From NCBI GenBank assembly GCA_020723965.1, contig DYHW01000004.1:1-64000 (forward strand): a stretch of 64,000 nucleotides of DNA. The letters run 5' to 3'. Source of the DNA: Melioribacter sp. Its GTDB lineage: Bacteria; Bacteroidota; Ignavibacteria; Ignavibacteriales; Melioribacteraceae. The notes below the pieces were generated by a model. That model was not told where the DNA came from, ran no database searches, and worked only from the letters and a program-made list of their open reading frames with translations. This document shows, one piece after another, positions 46,044 to 54,559 of the stretch. The translations under genes were made by a program, and so were the position numbers. How positions within the stretch are numbered: position 1 is the stretch's first letter; every line of letters begins with the position of its first letter.

Positions 46044-47474
46044 ATGAGAATTGAGAGATACTATATGAAAAGAAAAATAATATTATCTATTTGCGTTGTC
46101 TTTATTATAGTGCAACACTCGCAAACATTAGCGCAAATTAAGACTTTCAAAGAATTGCCATCGGGGTTGGCAAAATTTTCTTCATCAGAATCTCAAGACA
46201 CTGCTGCAACAAAAAATTCTATCGAAAAAAATTATTGGCTGCCGGCTGCCGAGGTTGTTGGCTTGAATTTGGGTGTCTGGGCATTTAATAGATACATCAG
46301 CGATGAAGGATGGTCAGCAATAAGTTGGGAATCAATAAAGAATAATTTTAGAAATGGATTCGAATGGGATGTGGATGGTTATCTAATGAATCAATTCTGG
46401 CACCCGTATCATGGTTCAAACTATTATAATGCAGCCAGATCGAACGGACTTGGATTTTGGGAATCTGCTCCCTTTGCTTTTGGAGGCAGCTTGATGTGGG
46501 AATATTTCATGGAGAACGAACCCCCTTCCTACAATGATATTGTTAATACACCGGTTACTGGAATTATCCTTGGTGAAATTTCATTTCGTGTTTCCGATCT
46601 AATTATTGATGAAAGTACAACTGGTTTTGAAAGATTTTTGAGGGAATTTTCTTCGACGCTTATTGATCCAATGAAAGGATTCAATCGGTTAATTCGGGGT
46701 GATATGTGGAAGGATGGTTTTAAAAAGGAAAAGAAAAGTTTCAATGCAGCCATTTCTCTCGGTGCACATAATGTCTTTTTTAGCAGAAAGATAAACAACA
46801 GCAGAACATATGCATCTTTTAGAACGGATTTAAATTACGGCGATCAATTCGATGTTGAAAATCATAAAGAACCTTTTGATTATTTCTCTCTACACACGGA
46901 AATTAATTTAACACCGGATGATAACATTGTAGGAATATTCGCTAGCGGTGTTATCTGGGATAATAATATTAAGCTCTTCAACACTTCAAAAAATATAATC
47001 GGGATTTACAAAGAAGTTGATATTCATATTAATACCGTTTATAAACTTTCAGCTACAAGTGTATCTGGACAAATAATCAATACAATACCTATCTCTTCAA
47101 CAATTTCCATGCAAAATTATTTGGGAGTATCGGCTATTCTAATGGGGGGAACAAACTCGGCATATTCAAGTGAATATGGAAAAGATTACAACATTGGACC
47201 CGGTGCAAGTGGAAAGATAGGACTAAGAATAATTGCTAAAGATATTGGAAGTATATATGCAAATTTCAAAAGATATTGGATTCATACGTTAAGCGGTGCA
47301 GATAGCGAAGAATTTGTCGGATTACTTAATGTGGGACTCACTTACAATATATTTTCAAAGACATCGCTGGGTTTAGATTTTTTACTTTATGAAAGATACG
47401 GAGACTATGAAAATTTTCCGGATACTCAGGATGCTAATTCGGCAATTAGGTTTTATATAAAACAACCTATATGA
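46044..47474 (+). CDS. DUF3943 outer-envelope protein
   Basis: About 476 residues. A signal peptide (ILSICVVFIIVQHSQTLAQ) is followed by the DUF3943 region (about 70-230, EVVGLNLGVWAFNRYI...NQFWHPYHGSNYYNAARSNG...GEISFRVSDLIID). The C-terminal half alternates short polar and aromatic strands and looks like an outer-membrane beta-barrel. Function unknown. I start at ATG 46044 because GGAGG lies 9 bases upstream; an ATG at 46065 is possible. Its neighbours include another beta-barrel protein and small envelope proteins. Confidence 0.8.
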   Translation: MRIERYYMKRKIILSICVVFIIVQHSQTLAQIKTFKELPSGLAKFSSSESQDTAATKNSIEKNYWLPAAEVVGLNLGVWAFNRYISDEGWSAISWESIKNNFRNGFEWDVDGYLMNQFWHPYHGSNYYNAARSNGLGFWESAPFAFGGSLMWEYFMENEPPSYNDIVNTPVTGIILGEISFRVSDLIIDESTTGFERFLREFSSTLIDPMKGFNRLIRGDMWKDGFKKEKKSFNAAISLGAHNVFFSRKINNSRTYASFRTDLNYGDQFDVENHKEPFDYFSLHTEINLTPDDNIVGIFASGVIWDNNIKLFNTSKNIIGIYKEVDIHINTVYKLSATSVSGQIINTIPISSTISMQNYLGVSAILMGGTNSAYSSEYGKDYNIGPGASGKIGLRIIAKDIGSIYANFKRYWIHTLSGADSEEFVGLLNVGLTYNIFSKTSLGLDFLLYERYGDYENFPDTQDANSAIRFYIKQPI

Positions 47475-47502
47475 GATTAATATACCAAGAAAGATTATCC
47501 AA

Positions 47503-47883
47503 ATGAAAAAAACAGTAGATAGAATTACCGCAATAGTTGCAATGATATTCAGTGCGCTTTCTCTTGTGGAAGGTTCACGAATACTTTTGGGATTATCGAT
47601 TCCTGATTACACCGTTTTTATTCCATTATTGATTTATAATATCATCATGGGCGGAATGGGAATTTATGTCGGAGTTCAAATATTTCGAAGGCACAAAAAT
47701 TCATTGAGATATTCTACCATTGTCACTCTCTTCCATATCAGCACATTAGTTACGATTGGTTTGCTCTATTTCATTAGTTCCGCAGTCTCAGAGCATAGTC
47801 TGCATGCAATGATATTGCGGTCAGTTCTATGGCTGATAATCACAATTACATTATGGATGTCTAACAAATATTTAACTGAATAG
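47503..47883 (+). CDS. Small four-helix membrane protein
   Basis: 126 residues with four predicted membrane helices (about 8-28, 37-58, 72-92 and 100-120) and little else. Family not recognised. It is packed 28 bases after the DUF3943 gene and 11 before the next small gene, so it belongs to the same transcript. Confidence 0.65.
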   Translation: MKKTVDRITAIVAMIFSALSLVEGSRILLGLSIPDYTVFIPLLIYNIIMGGMGIYVGVQIFRRHKNSLRYSTIVTLFHISTLVTIGLLYFISSAVSEHSLHAMILRSVLWLIITITLWMSNKYLTE

Positions 47884-47894
47884 AAGGAAAAAGT

Positions 47895-48305
47895 ATGAAA
47901 GCAAAAATATATCTGTTTGCTGTTTTATTAATAACCGCTCAGCTTTTATCGGCACAAGAAAAAATATCTTTAATCGAAGTTGAAAAAGTAAAGGAATATC
48001 TGTCGCTGAATGATGTTCAGTACAATTCAATAAAAACTATTTTAAAAGAAATTGAATCGGTATTGGAGGAAGACAAAAAGGTAATTAGCGGATTGAAGGA
48101 AAGAGTAAAGAATGATGACGAACCCGGTTTCTTTGAGAAAATAAAAGTCAAAAAAGGAAGAGATGGAAGAATATCAGAAATAAAAGGCTTGATAAAGAAA
48201 GTTGAAAACCAATTGAACAGTAATCAAAAAGAAAAATTTAAGAATGTAATTAAACCTGAGTTGCAAGGGCTTCGGAAAGAAGAAATCTTCGGCTCCGGGA
48301 ATTAA
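47895..48305 (+). CDS. Small secreted helical protein
   Basis: 136 residues. A signal peptide ending near SAQ (residue 20) is followed by a charged, mostly helical mature part (VEKVKEYLSLNDVQYNSIKTILKEIESVLEEDKKVI...) rich in Glu and Lys, with features of Spy/CpxP-like periplasmic helical proteins (short repeats like LNSNQKEKFKNVIKPEL). No sure family. It may be a periplasmic chaperone or stress sensor for the envelope genes around it. Confidence 0.65.
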   Translation: MKAKIYLFAVLLITAQLLSAQEKISLIEVEKVKEYLSLNDVQYNSIKTILKEIESVLEEDKKVISGLKERVKNDDEPGFFEKIKVKKGRDGRISEIKGLIKKVENQLNSNQKEKFKNVIKPELQGLRKEEIFGSGN

Positions 48306-48333
48306 ATGATTTTGCATTGAGTTAAGCCGGAAA

Positions 48334-49428
48334 ATGAAAAACCATAAATATTTCATACTGATGATCGGATTTATGTTTATGGCTGAAAAGTTATACAGTC
48401 AAACGATCGACGAAAATATAAAGGCAAGCAAAGATGGATTTTATCCCGTTCCCGTTCTTTTCTATCTTCCATCAACTGGGTATTCATTCGGCGTGGCGTT
48501 TCTATATTATAATAATCCCGATCCGGATAATCCCGATCGCTTTCCGGATATTATTGGCGGGTACGGTACTTATTCTACTAAAAAACAGATTCAAGGGAGC
48601 GTAAGGGTCAACCGGTTTTTCGGCAATAACGATTCCAGATTTGATCTTGAAGCCTCTTACTATCATACTCCTGATACATTTTGGGGAATTGGTCCTGATC
48701 CTTCAACAAAAGTGAGTGAAAATGTTACTTACAACCAGTACAGAATCAAGCTCGATTTCCTTGCCTCGGTAATAAAAAATTTTTACGTCGGTCCTTACTT
48801 CTGGTTCGAAAAATTCAGTCTTGCAGATTATGATCCCGATGGAGTAATTGTTAAAGGAGATCTGCTCGGTTCCTTAGGCGTTACCACCTCAGGTTTAGGT
48901 TTAGAATTAATTCTTGATCATCGCGATAGTTTATTCTTTCCTACCAAAGGAATCTTTACCGATATGAAAGGTCTCTATTTCAATAAATTGGTTGGCGGCG
49001 ATGTTAATTTTTTCCGTTTTGATCTGGACATTCGTTACTATATCGGAATTGCAAACGGACAGGTACTTGCTCTGAATACTTTATTTAACAGCACGGCTGG
49101 CGATGTACCGATTCAAATGCTGCCGAAACTTGGAAGTCATCAAATGATGCGTGGCTATCCGATGGGAAAATATTTAGATAAAAATTTATGGACTGTTCAA
49201 GCAGAATATAGAAGACCTTTATTCTGGAGGATTGGCGCATCTGCATTTATTGGTGTCGGTCAGGTCTTTCCAAAGTTTTCTGAATTCAGTTTAAGTGATT
49301 TAAAAATTGCGGGTGGAATGGGATTAAGATATATGCTTGATAAAGAGCAGCATCTCAATGTCCGGCTCGATATCGCTCAATCACGTGAGGGAACGTATGT
49401 TTATTTTACTATTCAAGAAGCTTTTTAA
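48334..49428 (+). CDS. Outer-membrane beta-barrel protein, surface-antigen (BamA-barrel-like)
   Basis: 364 residues with a signal peptide (about 1-22, cut near YSQ). The mature chain reads like a 16-strand Omp85-type barrel without POTRA domains: PSTGYSFGVAFLYYN, then long alternating strands, GLGLELILDHRDSLFFPTKGIF as a conserved barrel segment, and a C-terminus ending in Phe (YVYFTIQEAF), the outer-membrane sorting signal. Related in style to 57685-59049 at the end of the same run. May pass lipid or protein across the outer membrane. Confidence 0.8.
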   Translation: MKNHKYFILMIGFMFMAEKLYSQTIDENIKASKDGFYPVPVLFYLPSTGYSFGVAFLYYNNPDPDNPDRFPDIIGGYGTYSTKKQIQGSVRVNRFFGNNDSRFDLEASYYHTPDTFWGIGPDPSTKVSENVTYNQYRIKLDFLASVIKNFYVGPYFWFEKFSLADYDPDGVIVKGDLLGSLGVTTSGLGLELILDHRDSLFFPTKGIFTDMKGLYFNKLVGGDVNFFRFDLDIRYYIGIANGQVLALNTLFNSTAGDVPIQMLPKLGSHQMMRGYPMGKYLDKNLWTVQAEYRRPLFWRIGASAFIGVGQVFPKFSEFSLSDLKIAGGMGLRYMLDKEQHLNVRLDIAQSREGTYVYFTIQEAF

Positions 49429-49471
49429 GGTAATCCACAAAAAATATTTAGAAAAAGAAATATCAATAGTA

Positions 49472-50215
49472 ATGATGCAAAAAAGTAAAACTAAGAAAAC
49501 AAAATTTGACGTAGGTATTATTGCCGCCGGCGAGGGTTCAAGATTAAAAGCTGAAGGAATTCAATTGTCCAAACCGATGATTCCAATTCTCGGTAAACCA
49601 TTAATTCAATGGGTCATTGACGCGGCAATCAATAGTGGAGCTGATAATATAAGTTGTATCGTCAACGAACAATCGAAGGATCTTGAATCATTTCTTAAAG
49701 CATACTATGGTTCAAATAAAATAAATTTAGTAGTTAAAACCACCGAAAGTTCTTTTCACAGCTTGAAAGAATTATCACAATATCTAACTCCTCCTTTTTT
49801 GATTGCTGCTTCAGATTCAGTTTTCATAAAGGAAGAATTTTTATCCTTCATAGAATATGGAATTAATATTTCCGATGCGGATGTGATAGTTGCAGCCACT
49901 GATTTTATAGATGATGAAAAACCGCTTTATATAAATCTTGATGAAGAGGGGAGCGTAATTGATTTTGTTGATAATACCCAAAATTATGAGTTCGTTACAG
50001 GCGGATTATATCTCTTCAAAAAAGAAATAAAAAAAGAAATTGAAGGAGCAATGAACGCTAATACGAATCGGCTGAGGAATTTTTTACGCTTTTTGATTAA
50101 GAGAGAATTTAATATGCAAGCTTTCCCTTTCTCAAGGATTATTGATGTTGATCATCGAAGTGACATCATAAAAGCGGAAGAAATCTTGAAGCAAAAAAAA
50201 AATAAGAAGAGATAG
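49472..50215 (+). CDS. Sugar/alcohol-phosphate nucleotidyltransferase, possibly inositol-phosphate cytidylyltransferase
   Basis: About 247 residues of the NTP-transferase (MobA/IPCT-like) fold. The nucleotide loop AAGEGSRLKAEG is near the N-terminus, with KPMIPILGKPLIQWVIDAA after it, the metal Asp in AASDSVF and the tail IIDVDHRSDIIKAEEIL. In the same operon are myo-inositol-phosphate synthase and a CDP-alcohol phosphatidyltransferase, the set known from di-myo-inositol-phosphate synthesis, where IPCT makes CDP-inositol. I therefore suggest that activity, as inference. I start at ATG 49472; the longer frame would overlap the barrel gene. Confidence 0.8.
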   Translation: MMQKSKTKKTKFDVGIIAAGEGSRLKAEGIQLSKPMIPILGKPLIQWVIDAAINSGADNISCIVNEQSKDLESFLKAYYGSNKINLVVKTTESSFHSLKELSQYLTPPFLIAASDSVFIKEEFLSFIEYGINISDADVIVAATDFIDDEKPLYINLDEEGSVIDFVDNTQNYEFVTGGLYLFKKEIKKEIEGAMNANTNRLRNFLRFLIKREFNMQAFPFSRIIDVDHRSDIIKAEEILKQKKNKKR

Positions 50216-50224
50216 CTAAACAGA

Positions 50225-50980
50225 ATGGCACAATTCAAAAATATGATATACGGTTTTGAAGAATTTGGATTCATCGTTCGCGACCTCCTATTGGGAATTA
50301 AAACTATAAAATACAATTGGGATGAAACATTAACCGAAATGTATCTTATCGGCTCGAAAGCATTGCCCCTGGTTTTATTGGGAGGATTATTTGCCGGAGT
50401 GATTTTGGCAATCGAAACTGGTCATCAATTAAAACTATTTGGCGCCACTTCTTTGATTAGTAGAACTGTTTCACTCGGTATGGTTAGAGAATTGGGACCG
50501 GTAGTAACGGGCTTGTTGCTGGCGGCGAGAACCGGTGCAAAAAATTCCTCTGAGATCGGGGCGATGAAGCTGAGTGATCAGATTGATGCATTGACAGCCT
50601 TTGGCTTCAATCCGGTTCATAAATTGGTATTACCAAGAACTGTTGCCGCTTTAATAATGTTTTTACCTCTCACTTTAATAGCTGATATTACCGGCATTTT
50701 GGGAGGGATGTTAATTGCAAAACAAACTTTTCAAATAGAAATAGCTTGGTTTTGGGATACTGCAATTAATGCATTAAAAATGAAAGATCTATTTGTTGGT
50801 TTTGCAAAACCTTTTTTCTTTGCTTTCTTCATTTCAACAATAAGCTGCTACTTCGGACTCAAAACCAAGGGTGGTACTACAGGACTTGGCAAAAACACAA
50901 TTAACGCTGTTGTTTATTCTTCAATAGTAATATTAATCCTCGATTTCATATTTACAAAAATTGTTTGGGAAGTATTGTAA
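50225..50980 (+). CDS. mlaE: MlaE-type permease of an MCE lipid transporter
   Basis: 251 residues with five or six membrane helices. The MlaE signature is clear: MVRELGPVVTGLLLAARTGAKNSSEIGAMKLSDQIDALTAFGFNP near residues 85-130. Inner-membrane subunit of the MlaFE(D)-type machine that moves phospholipids between inner and outer membranes. It is followed at once by an ATPase (50983) and a single-MCE-domain protein (51752), the normal mlaEFD order. Confidence 0.93.
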   Translation: MAQFKNMIYGFEEFGFIVRDLLLGIKTIKYNWDETLTEMYLIGSKALPLVLLGGLFAGVILAIETGHQLKLFGATSLISRTVSLGMVRELGPVVTGLLLAARTGAKNSSEIGAMKLSDQIDALTAFGFNPVHKLVLPRTVAALIMFLPLTLIADITGILGGMLIAKQTFQIEIAWFWDTAINALKMKDLFVGFAKPFFFAFFISTISCYFGLKTKGGTTGLGKNTINAVVYSSIVILILDFIFTKIVWEVL

Positions 50981-50982
50981 CA

Positions 50983-51759
50983 ATGATCGAATTAAAGAAT
51001 ATATCACTTTCATTTAGAGAAAAAGTCATTTTAAAAGATGTCTCTTTCAGAATAGAAGATACTTTAACAACTGTAATTGTCGGACCGAGCGGAGCCGGCA
51101 AAAGTTCGATTTTGAAAATCATTGCCGGATTATGGAAACCGGATTCCGGCGAAATATTCTTTAACGGGATAAATGTTTATCACATGTCAGAGAGTGAATA
51201 TCAAACGATGAGGAAGAAAATCGGGATTGTTTTTCAAAGCAATGCTTTATTCGATTCACTATCTGTAACTGAAAATATACTTTATTTTCTTCCCGAACGA
51301 AAAAGCTTAACAGTCAGCGAACTGAATGAGAAAGCGGAACGGTTGCTGAACTTTGTAAATATGGACGGGACAGGAGATTTATATCCGGAGGAATTAAGCG
51401 GAGGAATGAAAAAACGAATTGCAATTGCCCGTGCTCTCGCATTTAACCCCGATCTAATTCTATTTGATGAACCTACTACCGGACTTGATCCGCTCAACTC
51501 AGCATCAATTATAGAATTGATTGAAAAGCTTAAAGAAAACGGGACCACTTCCGTTGTTGTTTCCCACATATTGAACGATGTTGTTGAATTAGGAGAACAA
51601 ATAATAGTTATAAACGACGGTTTAGTAGTTGAATCCGGGTCTATCGAAAAAATTATGACATCAGATGAGCCGTTCGTTAATAAATTTTTTTATCAATTAA
51701 GTAAACACAACTACATAATGAAATCAAATTATAATATGTACGAGCTGATAAATGTATAG
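50983..51759 (+). CDS. mlaF: MlaF-type ATPase of the MCE lipid transporter
   Basis: 258 residues. Walker A GPSGAGKSSILK, Q-loop VFQSNALFDSLSV, signature LSGGMKKRIAIARAL, Walker B LILFDEPTTGLDP and the H-loop VVSH are all intact. I start at ATG 50983, three bases after the mlaE stop; the TTG at 50965 inside mlaE is unlikely. It overlaps mlaD by 8 bases. Powers lipid movement with MlaE and MlaD. Confidence 0.93.
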   Translation: MIELKNISLSFREKVILKDVSFRIEDTLTTVIVGPSGAGKSSILKIIAGLWKPDSGEIFFNGINVYHMSESEYQTMRKKIGIVFQSNALFDSLSVTENILYFLPERKSLTVSELNEKAERLLNFVNMDGTGDLYPEELSGGMKKRIAIARALAFNPDLILFDEPTTGLDPLNSASIIELIEKLKENGTTSVVVSHILNDVVELGEQIIVINDGLVVESGSIEKIMTSDEPFVNKFFYQLSKHNYIMKSNYNMYELINV

Positions 51760-52714
51760 TAGCAATTCAAAAAAGAATAATATGAAAGTTGGGTATACAA
51801 TTTTCTCCGGATTAGTAATCTTATTTTTATTTGTAGTAATTGTAGGCACAGGAGAAAATCTCTTTTCAAAAACCTACAATCTCAAGCTTGTTGTTAGAGA
51901 AACGGAAGGATTGAAGAAAGGAGGATCTGTATTACTCGGAGGATTAAAAATCGGAAGCATAAAAGATATAAGATTTGTTCCAATTGATAATAAAAATCAG
52001 ATTGTAATAGAGCTTTCACTTCTTCAGGAATATGCCGGAAAGATTACAACTAGATCATCTGCAGCAATTGAAACATTCGGTCTTCTTGGGGATAAAATGA
52101 TTAACATCTCGCTCGGTAATCCGGATGAAAAACCATTAAACGATGGCGATTTCCTAAAAGTTGAAGAGACTTTTTCAATTGAAACTGCCGGATCGGTTGT
52201 AGAACCGATACTTAAAAAAATAGATGGGATTGCTTCCGATATAAAAAGTATAACTAGCAATACTGCATTGGGAAACGGCACAATCGGTAAATTATTAGTT
52301 AACGATTCCGCAATAAATAAATTGAATGCTTTGCTTGATAATATATCCGGCATTGTTTCTAAGATCAATTCATCAAAAGGTTCGATAGGCAAATTGATTA
52401 ACGAACCAAATCTTTATAATGATATAGCTGCAATAACATTCAATTTAAAAACGGTCACAGATTCGCTTGCTTCTGGGAAAGGAACATTCGGTAAACTTTT
52501 GATAAATGATTCCCTTTACAATAACCTCAACGATTTAACGAGCGGGTTAAACACAATTGTTAAAAAAACTGAAAATGACAGCACGCTTATCGGCGGTTCT
52601 TTAAACGATAAAACTCTTTATATAAAATTTAACTCTCTCATCGATGAATTAAATTCTTTAATAACAGATATAAAAGAAAATCCCGACAGGTATATAAATG
52701 TTTCTGTTTTCTAA
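51752..52714 (+). CDS. mlaD: MlaD-type MCE-domain protein
   Basis: 320 residues. An N-terminal signal-anchor (about 13-33) is followed by one MCE domain (about 40-130: YNLKLVVRETEGLKKGGSVLLGGLKIGSIKDIRF...AAIETFGLLGDKMINISLG). The long C-terminal part repeats a unit of about 40-45 residues with GTIGKLLVNDS, GSIGKLINEPN and GTFGKLLINDS, a feature of MCE proteins whose helices form a tube or needle. It binds lipid in the periplasm for the MlaEF pump. Confidence 0.9.
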   Translation: MYSSNSKKNNMKVGYTIFSGLVILFLFVVIVGTGENLFSKTYNLKLVVRETEGLKKGGSVLLGGLKIGSIKDIRFVPIDNKNQIVIELSLLQEYAGKITTRSSAAIETFGLLGDKMINISLGNPDEKPLNDGDFLKVEETFSIETAGSVVEPILKKIDGIASDIKSITSNTALGNGTIGKLLVNDSAINKLNALLDNISGIVSKINSSKGSIGKLINEPNLYNDIAAITFNLKTVTDSLASGKGTFGKLLINDSLYNNLNDLTSGLNTIVKKTENDSTLIGGSLNDKTLYIKFNSLIDELNSLITDIKENPDRYINVSVF

Positions 52715-52731
52715 TTTATAAAGGATATGAA

Positions 52732-53583
52732 ATGAAATTGCAAATAGCCGGAATAAAGAGAAGCCGCAAATATTCTCCGAATCAAACTACGAATGATGCA
52801 TTGATATTCCTAAAGACCGCACAGGAACTTATTAAACTTGGTGCAAATGTGAATTTATATTCTGAGGAAGATGTAAAATTCGAAGAGCTGAAAGAAGAAA
52901 TAATTTTTTCAATGGCAAGAGGAGAAGATTCGATAAATAAATTGATCCAATTACAAAAAACCGGGGTAACGATTATTAATCCGCCACAATCCACCTTAAA
53001 TTGTTACAGAAGCAGTATGTATCAAAAACTTGTTGAAAGCAATATATCTTTTCCAAAAAGTATTATTGTTAAGACTAAAACCAAAGAACAATTTACAATC
53101 TCACAATTGAGTACCAGAAAAATCTGGGTCAAACGCGGGGATGTACATGCAATACATAGAGAAGATGTTACCCAGGCATACAGTGATGAAGAACTAAATT
53201 TTTTACTGAAAGAGTTTGCTAATCGTGGAATCCGCGATGCATTGCTTCAAGAGCATATCGAAGGCGATGTTATAAAATTTTATTCGGTTTTCGGTACAGA
53301 CTTTTTCCACTGGTACTATCAAAACGGAAATAATAGTTATAAGTTCAGTGAAGATTACTTACGCGAGCTCGCTGAGCTGGCTGCAGAGAAATTGGGAGTA
53401 ATTGTTTATGGTGGTGATGCAATAATTCAACGTGACGGATCAATAGTCCTTATCGATCTGAACGATTGGCCCAGCTTTGCACCGGTTAGAATTGAAGCAA
53501 GCAAAATAATTGCAGAAACAATCATTAGCCGTGCTTTGGAATATACCGATTCAGTTGAGACACAATACAGAGTACATAAATAA
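52732..53583 (+). CDS. ATP-grasp enzyme of unknown substrate in inositol cluster
   Basis: 283 residues with the ATP-grasp fold (RimK/inositol-polyphosphate-kinase style). The N-terminal domain (about 1-90) precedes the lid and central strands IWVKRGDVHAIHRED, LLQEHIEGDVIKFYSVFG and GGDAIIQRDGSIVLIDLNDWPSFAP. In the last, D-x-N supplies the magnesium ligands and resembles the DINxFPG-type site of ITPK inositol phosphate kinases. With myo-inositol-phosphate synthase in the operon, phosphorylation of an inositol compound is an attractive but untested guess; peptide or amine ligation is the other option. Confidence 0.7.
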   Translation: MKLQIAGIKRSRKYSPNQTTNDALIFLKTAQELIKLGANVNLYSEEDVKFEELKEEIIFSMARGEDSINKLIQLQKTGVTIINPPQSTLNCYRSSMYQKLVESNISFPKSIIVKTKTKEQFTISQLSTRKIWVKRGDVHAIHREDVTQAYSDEELNFLLKEFANRGIRDALLQEHIEGDVIKFYSVFGTDFFHWYYQNGNNSYKFSEDYLRELAELAAEKLGVIVYGGDAIIQRDGSIVLIDLNDWPSFAPVRIEASKIIAETIISRALEYTDSVETQYRVHK

Positions 53584-53596
53584 GGGAAGAGAATTT

Positions 53597-54550
53597 ATGA
53601 CGGAGATTAATACTAAAATAGAATCAACCTATAAATCCAAAGAGACTGAAGAACTGGTCGACATAATTTTTTATAGACCTTTTGGATATGTAATTGCCAA
53701 GCTTTCATACAAATTGAGATTTACACCAAACCAAATTACGGTTGCAAGTATCTTTTTGGGAATAATTGCCGGGCATCTTTTTTACTACAACTCCCTTTCG
53801 CTGAATATAGTTGGAATTATTTTATTAATAGTTGCCAATGCAATGGATAGCGCAGATGGACAGCTTGCACGAATGACAAATACCAAAAGCAGATACGGGA
53901 GAATTTTAGACGGATTTGGCGGCAATTTATGGTTCCTAAGTATTTATCTGCATCTTTATTTCCGATTACTGAACGATGGCATCTCGCCGGCATTCTTTCT
54001 GTTAATTCTTCTTGCCGGAATCGGTCATTCATTTCAATCAGCATATGCCGACTACTACCGCAATCATTTCATGTACTTCATTTACGGGAAAAACAAAAGT
54101 GAAATAGACGACCTCTCGGCATTGAAGAAGGAATATAAAAATCTTACATGGACTAATAATTTTGTGAAAAAATTTTTAATGAGGGTTTATATAAACTACA
54201 CCGTGCAGCAGAGAATATTTTCAAGAAATCTTATTAATCTTTATCTAATCATAAGCCGAAGATATGAAGGGAACATACCAGAGTTTCTCAGTCAACTCTA
54301 TCATTTGAGAAATAAACCATTGGTGAAATATTTTAACATACTTACCACAAACACCAGAATGTTTGTTTTGTTTATAAGTATACTTATTGCAGAACCGATC
54401 ATATACTTCTTGTTCGAATTAACAATTTTAAATCTTCTTTTCGTTTATATGGTAATTCGCCATGAATTGAACAGCAAAGTAATTTATTTAATTGCTGCAA
54501 AACATCTTTCGAAAGAAAGTCAGAACATTCCTGAAAGTGTACTTGTTTGA
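53597..54550 (+). CDS. CDP-alcohol phosphatidyltransferase, fourth Asp replaced
   Basis: About 317 residues, membrane-bound, with the family motif D1-x2-D2-G-x2-A-R-x8-G-x3-D3-x3-D4. It reads D84-S-A-D87-G-Q-L-A-R-...-G101-...-D105-G-F-G-G109, so D1-D3 are present but D4, the proposed catalytic base, is Gly (codon GGC). The enzyme should transfer a phospho-alcohol from a CDP-activated donor; with MIPS nearby, inositol phosphate is a likely acceptor or donor. The C-terminal half is long and has extra membrane helices. I start at ATG 53597, 13 bases after the ATP-grasp gene, with GGGAAGAG upstream. Confidence 0.82.
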   Translation: MTEINTKIESTYKSKETEELVDIIFYRPFGYVIAKLSYKLRFTPNQITVASIFLGIIAGHLFYYNSLSLNIVGIILLIVANAMDSADGQLARMTNTKSRYGRILDGFGGNLWFLSIYLHLYFRLLNDGISPAFFLLILLAGIGHSFQSAYADYYRNHFMYFIYGKNKSEIDDLSALKKEYKNLTWTNNFVKKFLMRVYINYTVQQRIFSRNLINLYLIISRRYEGNIPEFLSQLYHLRNKPLVKYFNILTTNTRMFVLFISILIAEPIIYFLFELTILNLLFVYMVIRHELNSKVIYLIAAKHLSKESQNIPESVLV

Positions 54551-54559
54551 TTAAAGCCG

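Noticed and set aside
49337..49471. Longer start for the nucleotidyltransferase inside the upstream barrel gene
   Set aside because: The extra 45 residues overlap the barrel gene's conserved C-terminus and do not resemble the family, which starts just before AAGEGSR.
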